From RI-43 sp033764725 (GTDB lineage Bacteria > Pseudomonadota > Alphaproteobacteria > Caulobacterales > Aquidulcibacteraceae), in contig JANRIR010000084.1 of the NCBI GenBank assembly GCA_033764725.1, forward strand, positions 124,001 through 188,000: 64,000 bases of DNA, in the 5' to 3' direction. The position numbers and the translations under genes were made by a program. This document shows, piece after piece, positions 8,902 to 17,621 of this stretch. The notes under the pieces were generated by a model. It was given only the letters and a program-made list of their open reading frames with translations. It did no database searches and had not been told where the DNA came from. Each line of letters opens with the position of its first letter. The stretch's first letter is position 1.

Positions 8902-10455
8902 ATGGCGCTGGAAGACATCATCATCGGGTCGGGACCGTCGGGGATCGCTGCGGCGCACGGCCGGCTGGCGCGCGGCGCGCGCGTGCGCATGCTCGATGTC
9001 GGTGTGGCGCTCGAACCGGAACGTCAGGCCTTGAAAGCGCGCATGGGCGCAAGCGAGCCTGAGGCCTGGACCGCGGACGATCGCGCCATGCTCACCGCGC
9101 AGATGCGCGGCCACGACGGCGGCGGCATGCGCCCCTATGGCTCCGATTTCTACACCCGTGCGGTCATTGATCTCATCGCCGACGCGTCGGCGTTGAAGCC
9201 GTCCTTCGCGCGCGGCGGCCTAAGCAACGGCTGGGGCGCAGCGTTCGCGCCCTATCGCGCCGGCGACATCGCCGATTGGCCGCGCGCTGCGCAGGATCTC
9301 GCGCCGCATTATCGCGCCGTCGCCGCGTTCGCGCCCGTGGCCGCCGTGCGCGACGATCTCGCCGATGCGCTGACGCTCTGGTCGCCGCCGGGCGATGCAG
9401 GCCTGCCGCCTTCGCCGCAGGCCCGCACCTTGTTGCGCAATCTTGCAAACGCACGCGCGCGTCTCGCGCGGCGCGGCGTCGCGGCCGGCCAGGCCCGACA
9501 AGCGGTGGCTACGGGCTGCCGCCGCTGCGGCATGTGCCTTTACGGATGTCCCTATGGCCTGATCTTCAACGCCGGCGAAGCGGTCAGTGCGTTGGCGCGC
9601 AACGACGCGTTCGTCTACGAGCCCGGCGTGCGCATCACGCGCTTCGCGGAGGATGGCGACGGCGTCGCAGTGCATGGCGTGGATATGGCCACCGGCGCGC
9701 AGCGCACATGGCGCGGCGCGCGGCTGTTCATCGCCTCCGGCGTCCTGCCGACGGCGCACCTGGTGCTGAGCACGCTCGGCGCGCCCGGCGCCGCACTCAC
9801 GTTGCGCGACAGCCAGGCGATGCTGATGCCGATGCTGCACGCATGGCCCGCGCCGCCGGCCGAAGCGATGGCGCAGGCGCACACCTTGACGCAAGCCTTC
9901 CTCGAATGCAGCGGCCCGCCTTTCGATGCACGCTCGGCGCATGTGCAGATTTATACGCACAACGCGTTTTATCTGCGCGATCTGCGCCAGCGCTTCGGCG
10001 CGCGCGTTCCGGATTTCATCTTGCGCGCCTTGAGCCGGCGTCTCCTGGTGGCGCAGGGTTTCCTGCATTCAGACGTTTCCGGCGCGATGTCGCTGTCGCT
10101 GGACGGATCGGGCGACGCCGCGCGCTTGCGTGTGACGCCGCAGGAGAACGCCGCCACGGCGCCGATGCTCGCCGCACTGCAACACACGATCGCACGCGCC
10201 CTCGCCGGCGCAGGCGTCTTTGCGATGACCTTTCAGGCGCGCGCCAGCGCGATCGGCGAAAGCTTCCATTGCGGCGCGTCCTTGCCGATGCGCGATGCGC
10301 CGCGCGGGCTCGAGACCGATACGATCGGGCGCATCGCAGGCCTATCGCGGGTGCACGTGGTCGATGCTTCGGTGCTGCCGGCGATTCCGGCGACGACCAT
10401 CACCTTTTCCGTGATGGCCAATGCGCACCGCATCGCCTCACACGCGCCGGCGTGA
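8902..10455 (+). CDS. GMC-type FAD oxidoreductase with an embedded four-cysteine Fe-S motif
   Basis: The 517-residue protein begins with the FAD-binding motif IIIGSGPSGIAAA and ends with VHVVDASVLPAIPATTIT, the C-terminal signature of glucose-methanol-choline oxidoreductases. His in SFHCGASLPM lies in the usual active-site region. Unusually for the family, residues 206-216 read CRRCGMCLYGC followed by Pro, that is C-x2-C-x2-C-x3-CP, the spacing of a 4Fe-4S ferredoxin site. No signal peptide is seen, so it is probably cytoplasmic. It closes the plus-strand polysaccharide genes and overlaps the convergent epimerase gene by 18 nt. It may oxidise a sugar or lipid-linked intermediate; the electron acceptor is unknown. 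Confidence 0.72.
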   Translation: MALEDIIIGSGPSGIAAAHGRLARGARVRMLDVGVALEPERQALKARMGASEPEAWTADDRAMLTAQMRGHDGGGMRPYGSDFYTRAVIDLIADASALKPSFARGGLSNGWGAAFAPYRAGDIADWPRAAQDLAPHYRAVAAFAPVAAVRDDLADALTLWSPPGDAGLPPSPQARTLLRNLANARARLARRGVAAGQARQAVATGCRRCGMCLYGCPYGLIFNAGEAVSALARNDAFVYEPGVRITRFAEDGDGVAVHGVDMATGAQRTWRGARLFIASGVLPTAHLVLSTLGAPGAALTLRDSQAMLMPMLHAWPAPPAEAMAQAHTLTQAFLECSGPPFDARSAHVQIYTHNAFYLRDLRQRFGARVPDFILRALSRRLLVAQGFLHSDVSGAMSLSLDGSGDAARLRVTPQENAATAPMLAALQHTIARALAGAGVFAMTFQARASAIGESFHCGASLPMRDAPRGLETDTIGRIAGLSRVHVVDASVLPAIPATTITFSVMANAHRIASHAPA

Positions 10456-11493
10456 GGCGTCCCACGCCGCGATGCGCCGCATGCCCTCCTCGAAACCGAT
10501 CGCCGGCGCATAGCCGATCTCGGCGCGTGCGCGCGCGATCGCGCACGACCCGCGCGCGCGATAAAGCGCCGCCTCGCCGGCATCGGGAAAAAGCGCGGCG
10601 CCCGGCTTGCGGCGCGCCTGCGCGGCGATGCGCGCGAGCTGATCCACGCCGGTGCGTCCGATCAGCGCGACGAGCCCCTCGCGCACGGCGTGCGCCAACG
10701 GGCTGCGCGCAGCGGGCGCCTGAGGCGGATCGAACGGGATCGGCGCGAGCCGCAGCGTCCCGCCTTGCGCAATGGCGGCGTGCGCTTCGAGGAAGGCGCG
10801 CCAGGTCGGCGGCGCGTCGCCGGAAATGATATAGGCGCGCCCGCGCTGCGGCGCGGCGGCGGCGGCGATCAACGCGGATGCGACGTCGTCGACATAGACC
10901 GCATGGCAAAGGCCCTGCGCGTCCTCCGGAAAGATCACATCGCCGGCGCGAAACGCGTCAAGGAAGCGGACCGTCCATTGCGGCGATTCCGGCCCGTAGA
11001 CGATCGTCGGCTGCACAATGGTGTGCGGCACGCCGGATGCGGCGAGCCTGCGCTCCAGAGCGCGTTTCACGCGCTGATACGGATAAGCGCCGCCATCGCT
11101 GGCTGAGTCCTCGCTCAGATCGCCGCCCGGCCAGGCGTCATAGACGGCGATCGAACTGACTTGCACGAAGGCGCCGACGCGGGCGGCTGCGCAAGCTTCG
11201 AGGAAAGCCGTGTGCTCGCGCAGCAGATGCTGTTCCGACGCCGCGAAATCGTAGGCGAGATGCACGACGACATCGCCCTCGCCCAAGGCCTCAGCGATGC
11301 GCGCGCGATCAGAGAGACGGGCGTGCAGCACGCGGGCGCCGGCCGGCGCCGACATGCGGCCGCGCGCGAGCAGCGTCAGCTGCGCGCCGCAAAAAGCGGT
11401 GAGCCGTGCGACAAGAGTGCGCCCGATAAATCCGCCGGCGCCAGTGATGAAGACGCGCCGGCCCGCCAGCGCCGCCGCCTCAGGCGCGGACAT
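10438..11493 (-). CDS. NAD-dependent epimerase/dehydratase (extended SDR)
   Basis: The 351-residue protein starts with FITGAGGFIGRTL, a Rossmann dinucleotide site. It has VQVSSIAVYD and YPYQRVKRALE, which holds the YxxxK catalytic pair, and IVQPTIVYGP, a conserved extended-SDR segment. Its C-terminal part (about 270-351) is less typical. It is the last gene of the minus-strand polysaccharide run, 18 nt after the GT2 gene, and its end overlaps the convergent oxidoreductase. It probably modifies a nucleotide sugar. The substrate is unknown. Confidence 0.78.
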   Translation of the reverse strand: MSAPEAAALAGRRVFITGAGGFIGRTLVARLTAFCGAQLTLLARGRMSAPAGARVLHARLSDRARIAEALGEGDVVVHLAYDFAASEQHLLREHTAFLEACAAARVGAFVQVSSIAVYDAWPGGDLSEDSASDGGAYPYQRVKRALERRLAASGVPHTIVQPTIVYGPESPQWTVRFLDAFRAGDVIFPEDAQGLCHAVYVDDVASALIAAAAAPQRGRAYIISGDAPPTWRAFLEAHAAIAQGGTLRLAPIPFDPPQAPAARSPLAHAVREGLVALIGRTGVDQLARIAAQARRKPGAALFPDAGEAALYRARGSCAIARARAEIGYAPAIGFEEGMRRIAAWDASRRRV

Positions 11494-11511
11494 GGGCTGC
11501 GCCGCGCGCGG

Positions 11512-12549
11512 TCACAACCCTGCCCGCACGGCTCCATCGCCGCGTTGACGCGCAACGAACAGCTCCATCACGCACCAGGCGAACGCCGCGCTCGAATAGA
11601 GATAGTAGGCCTGATGATAAGCGAGCGCGAGCAGCGCAAAGCCTACGCCCTTGCGCGCCGCGAAAAACGAAAACAGGCGCGCATTGAGCGCAACAGCCCC
11701 GGCGAACAGCGCAAGCGGCGCCCACCACAGCGAGACGTTCGCCAGAGCGGCAAAGATCCCGAGCAGCAGCACGCCGGCATAGACAGCGCGCCAGCGCTCG
11801 GCCTGGGAGACGTTGAGATCGTCGGTCAAGCCTTCGCGCGTCAACATCAGGCGCGCCCAAGGCAAGGCGCGGCAGAAAATGTCTGTGTGCAGCGCGCGCG
11901 AGAGCGTCCACACTTTGAGGTGCGTGCCTTCGAGCGCCGGCGACAACAGCAGCTTGCCGCCGCGCGCGCGCAGCCGGTAGCCGAGATCGATGTCCTCGAT
12001 CGAGGGACGATGATAGGTGACGACATCGAAGCCGCCGACGGCGAGAAACGCGCTCTTGCGCACCGCGCCGCAGCCGGCCCAGAAGGTTTCGGCTTCGCGC
12101 TTGCCCTGCTGGTGATAGTAGCGGTGCATCAAGTTTTTGTACTGCGACATGAAGTTTTGCGCCGGCGGGCGATCGTCGTAGGAGCCATGCACGGCGACCA
12201 CAGCGGGATCGCGAAACGCCTCCTCGATCTGACGTGCGCCGCCGTCATGGGCGATCACGTCGGCGTCGACGAACCACAAGATATCGCCTTGCGCCAAGGG
12301 CGCTGCGAAATTGCGCGCGGCGCCCGGGCCGCCATTCTTGGGATTGCGCACGACGCGCGCGCCGAGATCGGCGGCGACCTGCGGGGTCTCGTCGGTGGAG
12401 GCGTCGTCGGCGACGATCACCTCGAGCACCTCGCCCCGGTCGCGCATGGCGATCAGCGGCGGCAGCGCGCGCTTGAGGAAACCGATCGCGTTGAAGGCCG
12501 GCATGATCACGCTGATGCGCGACGCCTCGGGGACGGCGGCTTGCGACAT
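11512..12549 (-). CDS. Glycosyltransferase family 2 with C-terminal membrane segments
   Basis: The catalytic GT-A domain covers about residues 10-250. It has SVIMPAFNA at the start, VADDASTDET for nucleotide binding, and WFVDADVI carrying the DxD metal motif. GGFDVVTYHRPSIEDIDLGYR holds the ED acceptor-side motif typical of GT2. Two or three hydrophobic helices from about 255 to 330 anchor it to the membrane. It lies between a UDP-galactopyranose-mutase-like gene and an epimerase gene with gaps of 18-24 nt, so it is part of the same operon. The sugar and acceptor are not known. Confidence 0.83.
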   Translation of the reverse strand: MSQAAVPEASRISVIMPAFNAIGFLKRALPPLIAMRDRGEVLEVIVADDASTDETPQVAADLGARVVRNPKNGGPGAARNFAAPLAQGDILWFVDADVIAHDGGARQIEEAFRDPAVVAVHGSYDDRPPAQNFMSQYKNLMHRYYHQQGKREAETFWAGCGAVRKSAFLAVGGFDVVTYHRPSIEDIDLGYRLRARGGKLLLSPALEGTHLKVWTLSRALHTDIFCRALPWARLMLTREGLTDDLNVSQAERWRAVYAGVLLLGIFAALANVSLWWAPLALFAGAVALNARLFSFFAARKGVGFALLALAYHQAYYLYSSAAFAWCVMELFVARQRGDGAVRAGL

Positions 12550-12573
12550 GCTGGCTCCTTCGCGCCGAACGTC

Positions 12574-14076
12574 TCAATCGACGACGATCACGCCCTTCTT
12601 CGGCTTGTCGCCCACGGTGTAGTGGTCGCGCGTGATCTTCTCGTCGGCCTGGATGAGCTCCTGATACTCGGACTCGGTGTTCACGCTCATATGGTCCACA
12701 TTGTAGCCCAGGAGCTTGCGGCCGAGCAGCAGGCCCATCTCGATCGAATGGTCGGCGTTGTTGTAGCGGAACGTGCCGCCGCGGCCGACGATATGCACGC
12801 CCTTCAGCGTATTGATGAAGGACATCACGGTGTCGATGTTCTGCTGATAGTCCATATCGTAGACCGGATAGGCCTGGATCGTGCGCACGGCCTGCCAGCC
12901 GACCACTTCCGAGCGATCGATGAATTTCAGCTTCGACACCAGAGCCTCGATGCAACGCTCGGCGATCTCGTCGTCGCTCAGGCTCCAGATGTCGTCGCCG
13001 CGCGTGCAGAAGCATTCCAGCACCAGCGAGGTGTGCTCGTCGTCCGGCACCATGGCCTTCGACCAGTTTTTCGGCTCGTGGATGCGGCCGAAAATGATCG
13101 AGCGGTCCTGCACGTAGAGCCAGGTGTCGATCGAGACCTGCTTCTTCTTCAGGCGCAGATTGATGGTGACCAGATCGCGGAACTTGAGCCGCTTGGCCGC
13201 CTCGATGACCTCCGGCGAACAGGCCGGCTCCATGAAGCGCGCGAGATGGCCGAGCGGGATGGTCGACACGATCGCGTCGCCGCGCACCGAGCCGGCGGCG
13301 TCGCCCTCGCCGTAGAACACCTCGAAATCATTAGGCCCGTGATAGACGATCCGGTTCACCGCGCTCGACAGCTTCACTTCGCTGCCGGCCTTGACGATGT
13401 CTTCCGCCATGCGCTCGGGAATGCGGACATAGCCGTCGCGCGGATACATGAATTCCTCGATGAGACTGACGGCCTTCTGCTTGGGCGACAGAAGCGCGTT
13501 CTTCACCAGCGAGAACACCGACAGGCCCTTGGAGCGCTGCGACACCCAGTCCGACGACAGCTCCTCGCAGGGCTTGCCCCAGACCTTCTCGCTGTATTGC
13601 TCGAAGAACATCTCGTAGAGCTTGACGCCGAACTGCGCGACATAGGCGTCGCGCATGTTGCGGATCGGCTTGGGGCTGATCGATTGTCGCAGCGCGACCG
13701 CCAGGAACGAGAAGCCGGCATGCAGCACGGTCAGCGGGTCGGTGTTCTTGATCACATCGCCAAACGCGATCGGATAGCTGAAGAATTTCCCCTGATGGTA
13801 GATTCGGCTGATGCGCTCGACCATCACGATCTCGCCTTCCATCAGGCGGCGAAACCAGTTGTTCAAATGCTCGTTCTTGGTGAACCAGCGGTGGCCGCCG
13901 ATGTCGAACTTGTAGCCCTGGTCCTGCACCGTCACGCACAGACCGCCGACATAATTGTTGCGCTCCAGAACGGTCACGCGGCCGCCCTGGGCGGTGAATT
14001 CGTGCCCCACGGCGAGGCCGGCCGGCCCCGCGCCCAGGATGATGGCGTGCTTGGGCGATTTGGATTCATCGAGCAT
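12574..14076 (-). CDS. UDP-galactopyranose-mutase-like / protoporphyrinogen-oxidase-like flavoprotein
   Basis: The 500-residue protein has the FAD motif LGAGPAGLAVGHEF at about 14-27 and VLERNNYVGGLC, the second FAD contact. GGHRWFT and EKVWGKPCEEL are conserved in the mutase-like group. GRGGTFRYNNADHSIEMG near the C-terminus strongly resembles the FAD and substrate region of UDP-galactopyranose mutases. The start at 14076 was chosen over 14160 because the FAD domain begins right after it and it overlaps the upstream gene by only 11 nt. In this locus it may interconvert ring forms of a nucleotide sugar or perform a related redox step. A second, divergent member lies at 15194-16660. Confidence 0.75.
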   Translation of the reverse strand: MLDESKSPKHAIILGAGPAGLAVGHEFTAQGGRVTVLERNNYVGGLCVTVQDQGYKFDIGGHRWFTKNEHLNNWFRRLMEGEIVMVERISRIYHQGKFFSYPIAFGDVIKNTDPLTVLHAGFSFLAVALRQSISPKPIRNMRDAYVAQFGVKLYEMFFEQYSEKVWGKPCEELSSDWVSQRSKGLSVFSLVKNALLSPKQKAVSLIEEFMYPRDGYVRIPERMAEDIVKAGSEVKLSSAVNRIVYHGPNDFEVFYGEGDAAGSVRGDAIVSTIPLGHLARFMEPACSPEVIEAAKRLKFRDLVTINLRLKKKQVSIDTWLYVQDRSIIFGRIHEPKNWSKAMVPDDEHTSLVLECFCTRGDDIWSLSDDEIAERCIEALVSKLKFIDRSEVVGWQAVRTIQAYPVYDMDYQQNIDTVMSFINTLKGVHIVGRGGTFRYNNADHSIEMGLLLGRKLLGYNVDHMSVNTESEYQELIQADEKITRDHYTVGDKPKKGVIVVD

Positions 14077-14716
14077 CGGCGCGGCTCCCGGCCTGTCTTT
14101 GCTTAACGAGGAAATTATAGACGTTTGCGAACAGAAACGAAAACGCGAAACCATACGCAAAGAGCCAAATGCCGCCGATCAGGGCGCCAGGCAGGCTGAC
14201 GCTGTATCCCGGCAGGTAATGGCTCAGCAGCGCGGCGTGCACGCTCTCGTCGGCCGTGCCGCGCAACACGAGCCACGCAGTCGACACGACGAGCTGGATC
14301 GCAAGAATGGCGCCGATGGCCAGCCCCAGGGCGCGTCCCGACAACAGCAACGTGAGCGGCAGCGGCGCATGGGGCGCGGCGGCGTCGATCGTCACGCTCT
14401 TGGCCCAATCGCGCCCGGCGCTGCGGCTATAGATCTGGTAAACGAGGCCGCCGGAGAGCCCGGCGAACATGAAGCCCCAGAAAAATCCGGCCCACGCGCC
14501 GAGCGGCGTCGCCGAATAGCCGGGAAAGAACACGCCGAGCAGGTTGAGATACATCCCCGCCTCCGCGCCCGTGAGCGCGATCGACAGATAAGTCGCCACC
14601 AGGATCAGCGCGCCGCAGGCCGTCCCGAAGGTCAGCGCGAGGATCACCGTGTTGAACCACACGATGCGGTTGAAGGCGGCTGCGTCGGCCGAAGGGTGCG
14701 TGCGCTGATCGCTCAT
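14066..14716 (-). CDS. Membrane protein with two copies of a PGYS module
   Basis: I do not recognise a named family. The 216-residue protein has four predicted membrane helices in two similar halves. Each half has a helix, a short loop with a small acidic/Gly stretch, then the motif FPGYSATPLGAWAG (residues 64-77) or LPGYSVSLPGALIG (168-181), then a second helix rich in Gly and aromatic residues. The adjacent 128-residue protein carries a third copy, so this gene looks like a tandem duplication of that smaller form. It is embedded between two flavoenzyme genes of the polysaccharide operon, with an 11-nt overlap into the downstream gene. A role in export or in anchoring the enzymes is possible but unproven. 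Confidence 0.7.
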   Translation of the reverse strand: MSDQRTHPSADAAAFNRIVWFNTVILALTFGTACGALILVATYLSIALTGAEAGMYLNLLGVFFPGYSATPLGAWAGFFWGFMFAGLSGGLVYQIYSRSAGRDWAKSVTIDAAAPHAPLPLTLLLSGRALGLAIGAILAIQLVVSTAWLVLRGTADESVHAALLSHYLPGYSVSLPGALIGGIWLFAYGFAFSFLFANVYNFLVKQRQAGSRADAR

Positions 14717-14720
14717 CGGC

Positions 14721-15107
14721 CTACTCCGCCTCGAGCCATTCGCCGCGCAGCACCGCTGCGCCGACGATGATGAGATGGGCGAAATTCCAGAACACCGCGG
14801 TGGCGAAGCCGAGGCCGGCGCCGACCAAAGCCGCATACGCCGCGCCGATGACGGCGCCGGGCCAGGTCACGGAATAACCCGGCCAGAAGGTCGAGAACGC
14901 CGCGAGGTTGGGCCCGATCGGCCAGCCTTCGGGAGCGCCCTGGATCAGCAGCGCGACGGTGGCGAGGAACATCGCCAGCGCGGCGACCGCGGCGCCCGCT
15001 GCGGCGGCGGCGATGACGTCGGCCCGGGCGAACAGGCCCATCACCATGAGCGTATTGGGACCAAGCGGCACGGGCCGGTTGCGCCCGCCATCGAGAGGAT
15101 CCAACAT
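14721..15107 (-). CDS. Small membrane protein with one PGYS module
   Basis: The 128-residue protein has two hydrophobic segments (about 30-55 and 80-120) and the motif WPGYSVTWPGAVIG at 75-88, matching both copies in the neighbouring 216-residue protein. The start at 15107 was chosen because the residues before it (to 15197) are Arg-rich and lack conservation-like character. It lies 4 nt upstream of the larger paralogue, so the two are surely cotranscribed. Its function is unknown. Confidence 0.62.
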   Translation of the reverse strand: MLDPLDGGRNRPVPLGPNTLMVMGLFARADVIAAAAAGAAVAALAMFLATVALLIQGAPEGWPIGPNLAAFSTFWPGYSVTWPGAVIGAAYAALVGAGLGFATAVFWNFAHLIIVGAAVLRGEWLEAE

Positions 15108-15193
15108 GACGCGTGCGCTCCCATGACGGCCGAAACGACGGCCGCCGAATTCCCCATGACGTATAGACCGGCGCAGCGCGGATCGCATCGCAA

Positions 15194-16660
15194 TCAATCC
15201 TCCACCACGTGATCGCGGAAACTTTCGCGCGCGCGCGCCCAGGCGGCCTTGTCCCAGGCGCCGTCATGATCGAGGCACGCCGCCGCCGCATGCGCCATCG
15301 CCAGGGCGTGATGGGTGTTGTCGTGCGCGAACAGGCCTTGGCGACCGAACGTCACCACGCCGTGGACGCCGCCGAGCCAGCTCTCCAGCGTATCAAGTTT
15401 GCCTGCGAAATCGCGATCATAGATCGGATAAGCCTGCGCCAAACGGCGCGTGACGCACGCGCGAACCCGCGCCGGCGCCGGCAGGCCCGCGCGCTGCAGC
15501 CACTCCACCATGGCGCGGCCGAGGCTCGCGTCATCCATCACCCACATCGCATCGCCGACTTGGCACGGCAATTCCGCGCACAGCACGGTGGTTCCCTTCG
15601 GCTCGGTCGCGGCGGAATAGTTTTTCGGCTCCGACAGGCGCGACATCGGTATTTCCGTTTCCGGAAAATAATGCGCGTCGAACTCGGTGTATTGATCCTG
15701 ATCGAGCACGAGATAGATCAGGATCATCGCCCGGTAGCGGATCGCTTCGGCCGCCGCGATCACCGCTTCCGGCGCGTGCGGCCGCATCATTTTCGCGAGC
15801 AGCGTGATCGGCAGGCTGGACCATACCGCGTCGGTTTCGACCCGGCGCGCGCCGTCAGGGCCCGCGACCTGCAGCGCGCGCACGCGGCCGCCTTCGCAGA
15901 ACACGTCGGTGACGCGCGTGTTCAGCGCAAAGCGCGCGCCATGCCGCTCCGCGACCGCCTTGAGGCCTTCGCCGATCTGCTGAAAGCCGCCGCGCGGATA
16001 GAAGAAGCCGCCGGTCGTCGGCTTCTTAAAGCCAGGAACTTGCGCGAGAACCTTGCCGATCAGCTTCTGGATCGACGAGCCCGACACGCGGCGATGCGCG
16101 GCCACCGGGTCGAGCGCTTCGGGCGACACGCCCCACAATTTCCACGCATAGGGAAAGTAAAACGAACGGCAGATCGTCGGCCCGAGCCCGGCTTCGAGCA
16201 CGCTGGCGAACGTCTCGACCGCGGGCGCACGCTTCGGCAGCGCCTTCATGGCGGAATCGAGCGCGACCGAAGCGACGAACGCCTTCGGCGCGTTGAGCGC
16301 CATGTCGACGGGCTTGAGCGGAAAATGAATCCATTTGCCCTGCAGCCGGATGCGCCCATGCCGCGGCCGCCACAACAGATCGTCGCCGAGCGCGTCCTTG
16401 ATGTCGTCGAGGATGTGCGGCTCGGACGCCGGGTGCAGGCGATGGCTGCCGAAATCGCAGTGCACGCCCTCGAGATCGAAGCCGCCCGCGGCGCCGCCGA
16501 CACGCGCGCCGGCCTCGAACACCTCGACCTGCGCCTTGTTCGCCCGCGCCAGATAGAGCGCAGCGCCGATGCCGGCCGGGCCTGCGCCCAGCACGCTGAC
16601 GCGCGTCGTCGCCGCGCGCGCCGGCGCATCGGCCGCTGTCAGGGTCGCGTCAAGCGCCAT
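15194..16660 (-). CDS. UDP-galactopyranose-mutase-like / protoporphyrinogen-oxidase-like flavoprotein, second copy
   Basis: The 488-residue protein has VLGAGPAGIGAALYLA and VEVFEAGARVGGAAGG as FAD contacts. FGSHRLHP matches the GGHRWF region of the first copy, and TFGRQGLFAHDNTHHALAM occupies the place of the mutase-like C-terminal signature. Sequence identity to the 12574-14076 protein looks low, so they are probably distinct enzymes rather than a recent duplicate. The ATG at 16660 gives an 11-nt overlap with the upstream gene; another ATG at 16678 is possible. Both enzymes in one operon suggest two ring-form or redox conversions of sugar nucleotides. Confidence 0.72.
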   Translation of the reverse strand: MALDATLTAADAPARAATTRVSVLGAGPAGIGAALYLARANKAQVEVFEAGARVGGAAGGFDLEGVHCDFGSHRLHPASEPHILDDIKDALGDDLLWRPRHGRIRLQGKWIHFPLKPVDMALNAPKAFVASVALDSAMKALPKRAPAVETFASVLEAGLGPTICRSFYFPYAWKLWGVSPEALDPVAAHRRVSGSSIQKLIGKVLAQVPGFKKPTTGGFFYPRGGFQQIGEGLKAVAERHGARFALNTRVTDVFCEGGRVRALQVAGPDGARRVETDAVWSSLPITLLAKMMRPHAPEAVIAAAEAIRYRAMILIYLVLDQDQYTEFDAHYFPETEIPMSRLSEPKNYSAATEPKGTTVLCAELPCQVGDAMWVMDDASLGRAMVEWLQRAGLPAPARVRACVTRRLAQAYPIYDRDFAGKLDTLESWLGGVHGVVTFGRQGLFAHDNTHHALAMAHAAAACLDHDGAWDKAAWARARESFRDHVVED

Positions 16661-17621
16661 GGGCCGCCGTCTCCGCATTGTCGCCGCGCGTCAGCCAGGC
16701 CGCGCCCGCCCCCGCCAGCGCGCCGGCGATGACGATCGACTGCCACACCAGGCCCGCCGCCACCACCGCCGCCGCATCGGCGCCGAACGGCGTCATCAGG
16801 CCCGCGAGGCTCGCCTCGCGCACGCCCACCCCGCCCGCGCTGATCGGAACGGCGGCGATGATTTTCGACGTCGGCCAGGCGAAAAACCACGCGCCCGCCG
16901 GCGCCAGCGCGCCCGCCGCCTGGCCCATCGCGATATTGATCTGCACGAACGCCGCCTGCACCGCCATCGACAGCGCCAGGCACAGCGCCAGCTTGTCCGG
17001 CCGGCGCAGCAGCGTCAGGCTCGCGCCGCCCAGCTTGTGCAAGATGGCGGAAAATTTTCCACTTTCCGGCAAAGATTTCAAAAGTCGTGGCAACAGCGCG
17101 CGCGCTGCAATCGCCGCAGCGACAGTCAGCGCCGCAAGCGCAGCCAGCCACCCCGCCAGCGCCGACGGCGCGCCGTCATGCGCGAGCGCGGCGAGACCCA
17201 TCGCCGCCAGCAGCGTCAAGCCCAGCGTGTCGATCAGCCGATCCGCGAGCGAGCCCATCGCGAGGCCGGCGCGATCCTGGGCGCGGCGCGCCATCACGCC
17301 GGCGCGCACGACATCGCCGGTGGCCACGCCCGGCAGCGCGAGATTGGCCAGAAGGCCCGAGAAATGCGCGCGCAATGCTTCGCCGAAGCGCCCATGCGGA
17401 TCGGCCAGAATGCGCCATTTGTAGGCGGAAATCACATGGCCTGTGAGATAGAGCGCAAGCGCCGCCAGCCACAGGCCCGGCCCGACGCTGACCATCGCGC
17501 GCCACACCTGCAGCGGCGAAACCACCGCAAGCACAACGCCCAGCACGGCCAGCGACAACGCGAGCCGCGCCAGCGGTCCGAAGCGCGCGCGCTTGGGCGA
17601 GGGGGCCGCGGTTTCGCTCAT
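16650..17621 (-). CDS. AglD/LPG-synthase-like integral membrane protein (UPF0104 type)
   Basis: The 323-residue protein has about eight membrane helices. PISAGGVGVREASLAGLM near residue 255 carries the P-x3-GGxGxREA signature of the lysylphosphatidylglycerol synthase transmembrane-region family, which also contains AglD-like proteins. Early helices hold SAYKWRILAD, another family mark. In polysaccharide loci such proteins often sit next to a polyprenyl-phosphate glycosyltransferase and are thought to help with lipid-linked sugar transfer. That is the case here: it overlaps the upstream GT2 gene by 4 nt. The exact activity is not established. Confidence 0.78.
   Translation of the reverse strand: MSETAAPSPKRARFGPLARLALSLAVLGVVLAVVSPLQVWRAMVSVGPGLWLAALALYLTGHVISAYKWRILADPHGRFGEALRAHFSGLLANLALPGVATGDVVRAGVMARRAQDRAGLAMGSLADRLIDTLGLTLLAAMGLAALAHDGAPSALAGWLAALAALTVAAAIAARALLPRLLKSLPESGKFSAILHKLGGASLTLLRRPDKLALCLALSMAVQAAFVQINIAMGQAAGALAPAGAWFFAWPTSKIIAAVPISAGGVGVREASLAGLMTPFGADAAAVVAAGLVWQSIVIAGALAGAGAAWLTRGDNAETAAHGA

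Noticed and set aside
11161..14106. A 981-codon open frame on the plus strand
   Set aside because: It is antisense to three genes with clear motifs (GT2, mutase-like enzyme, epimerase). Long antisense frames are common in GC-rich DNA, and its translation is His/Arg-rich without domains.
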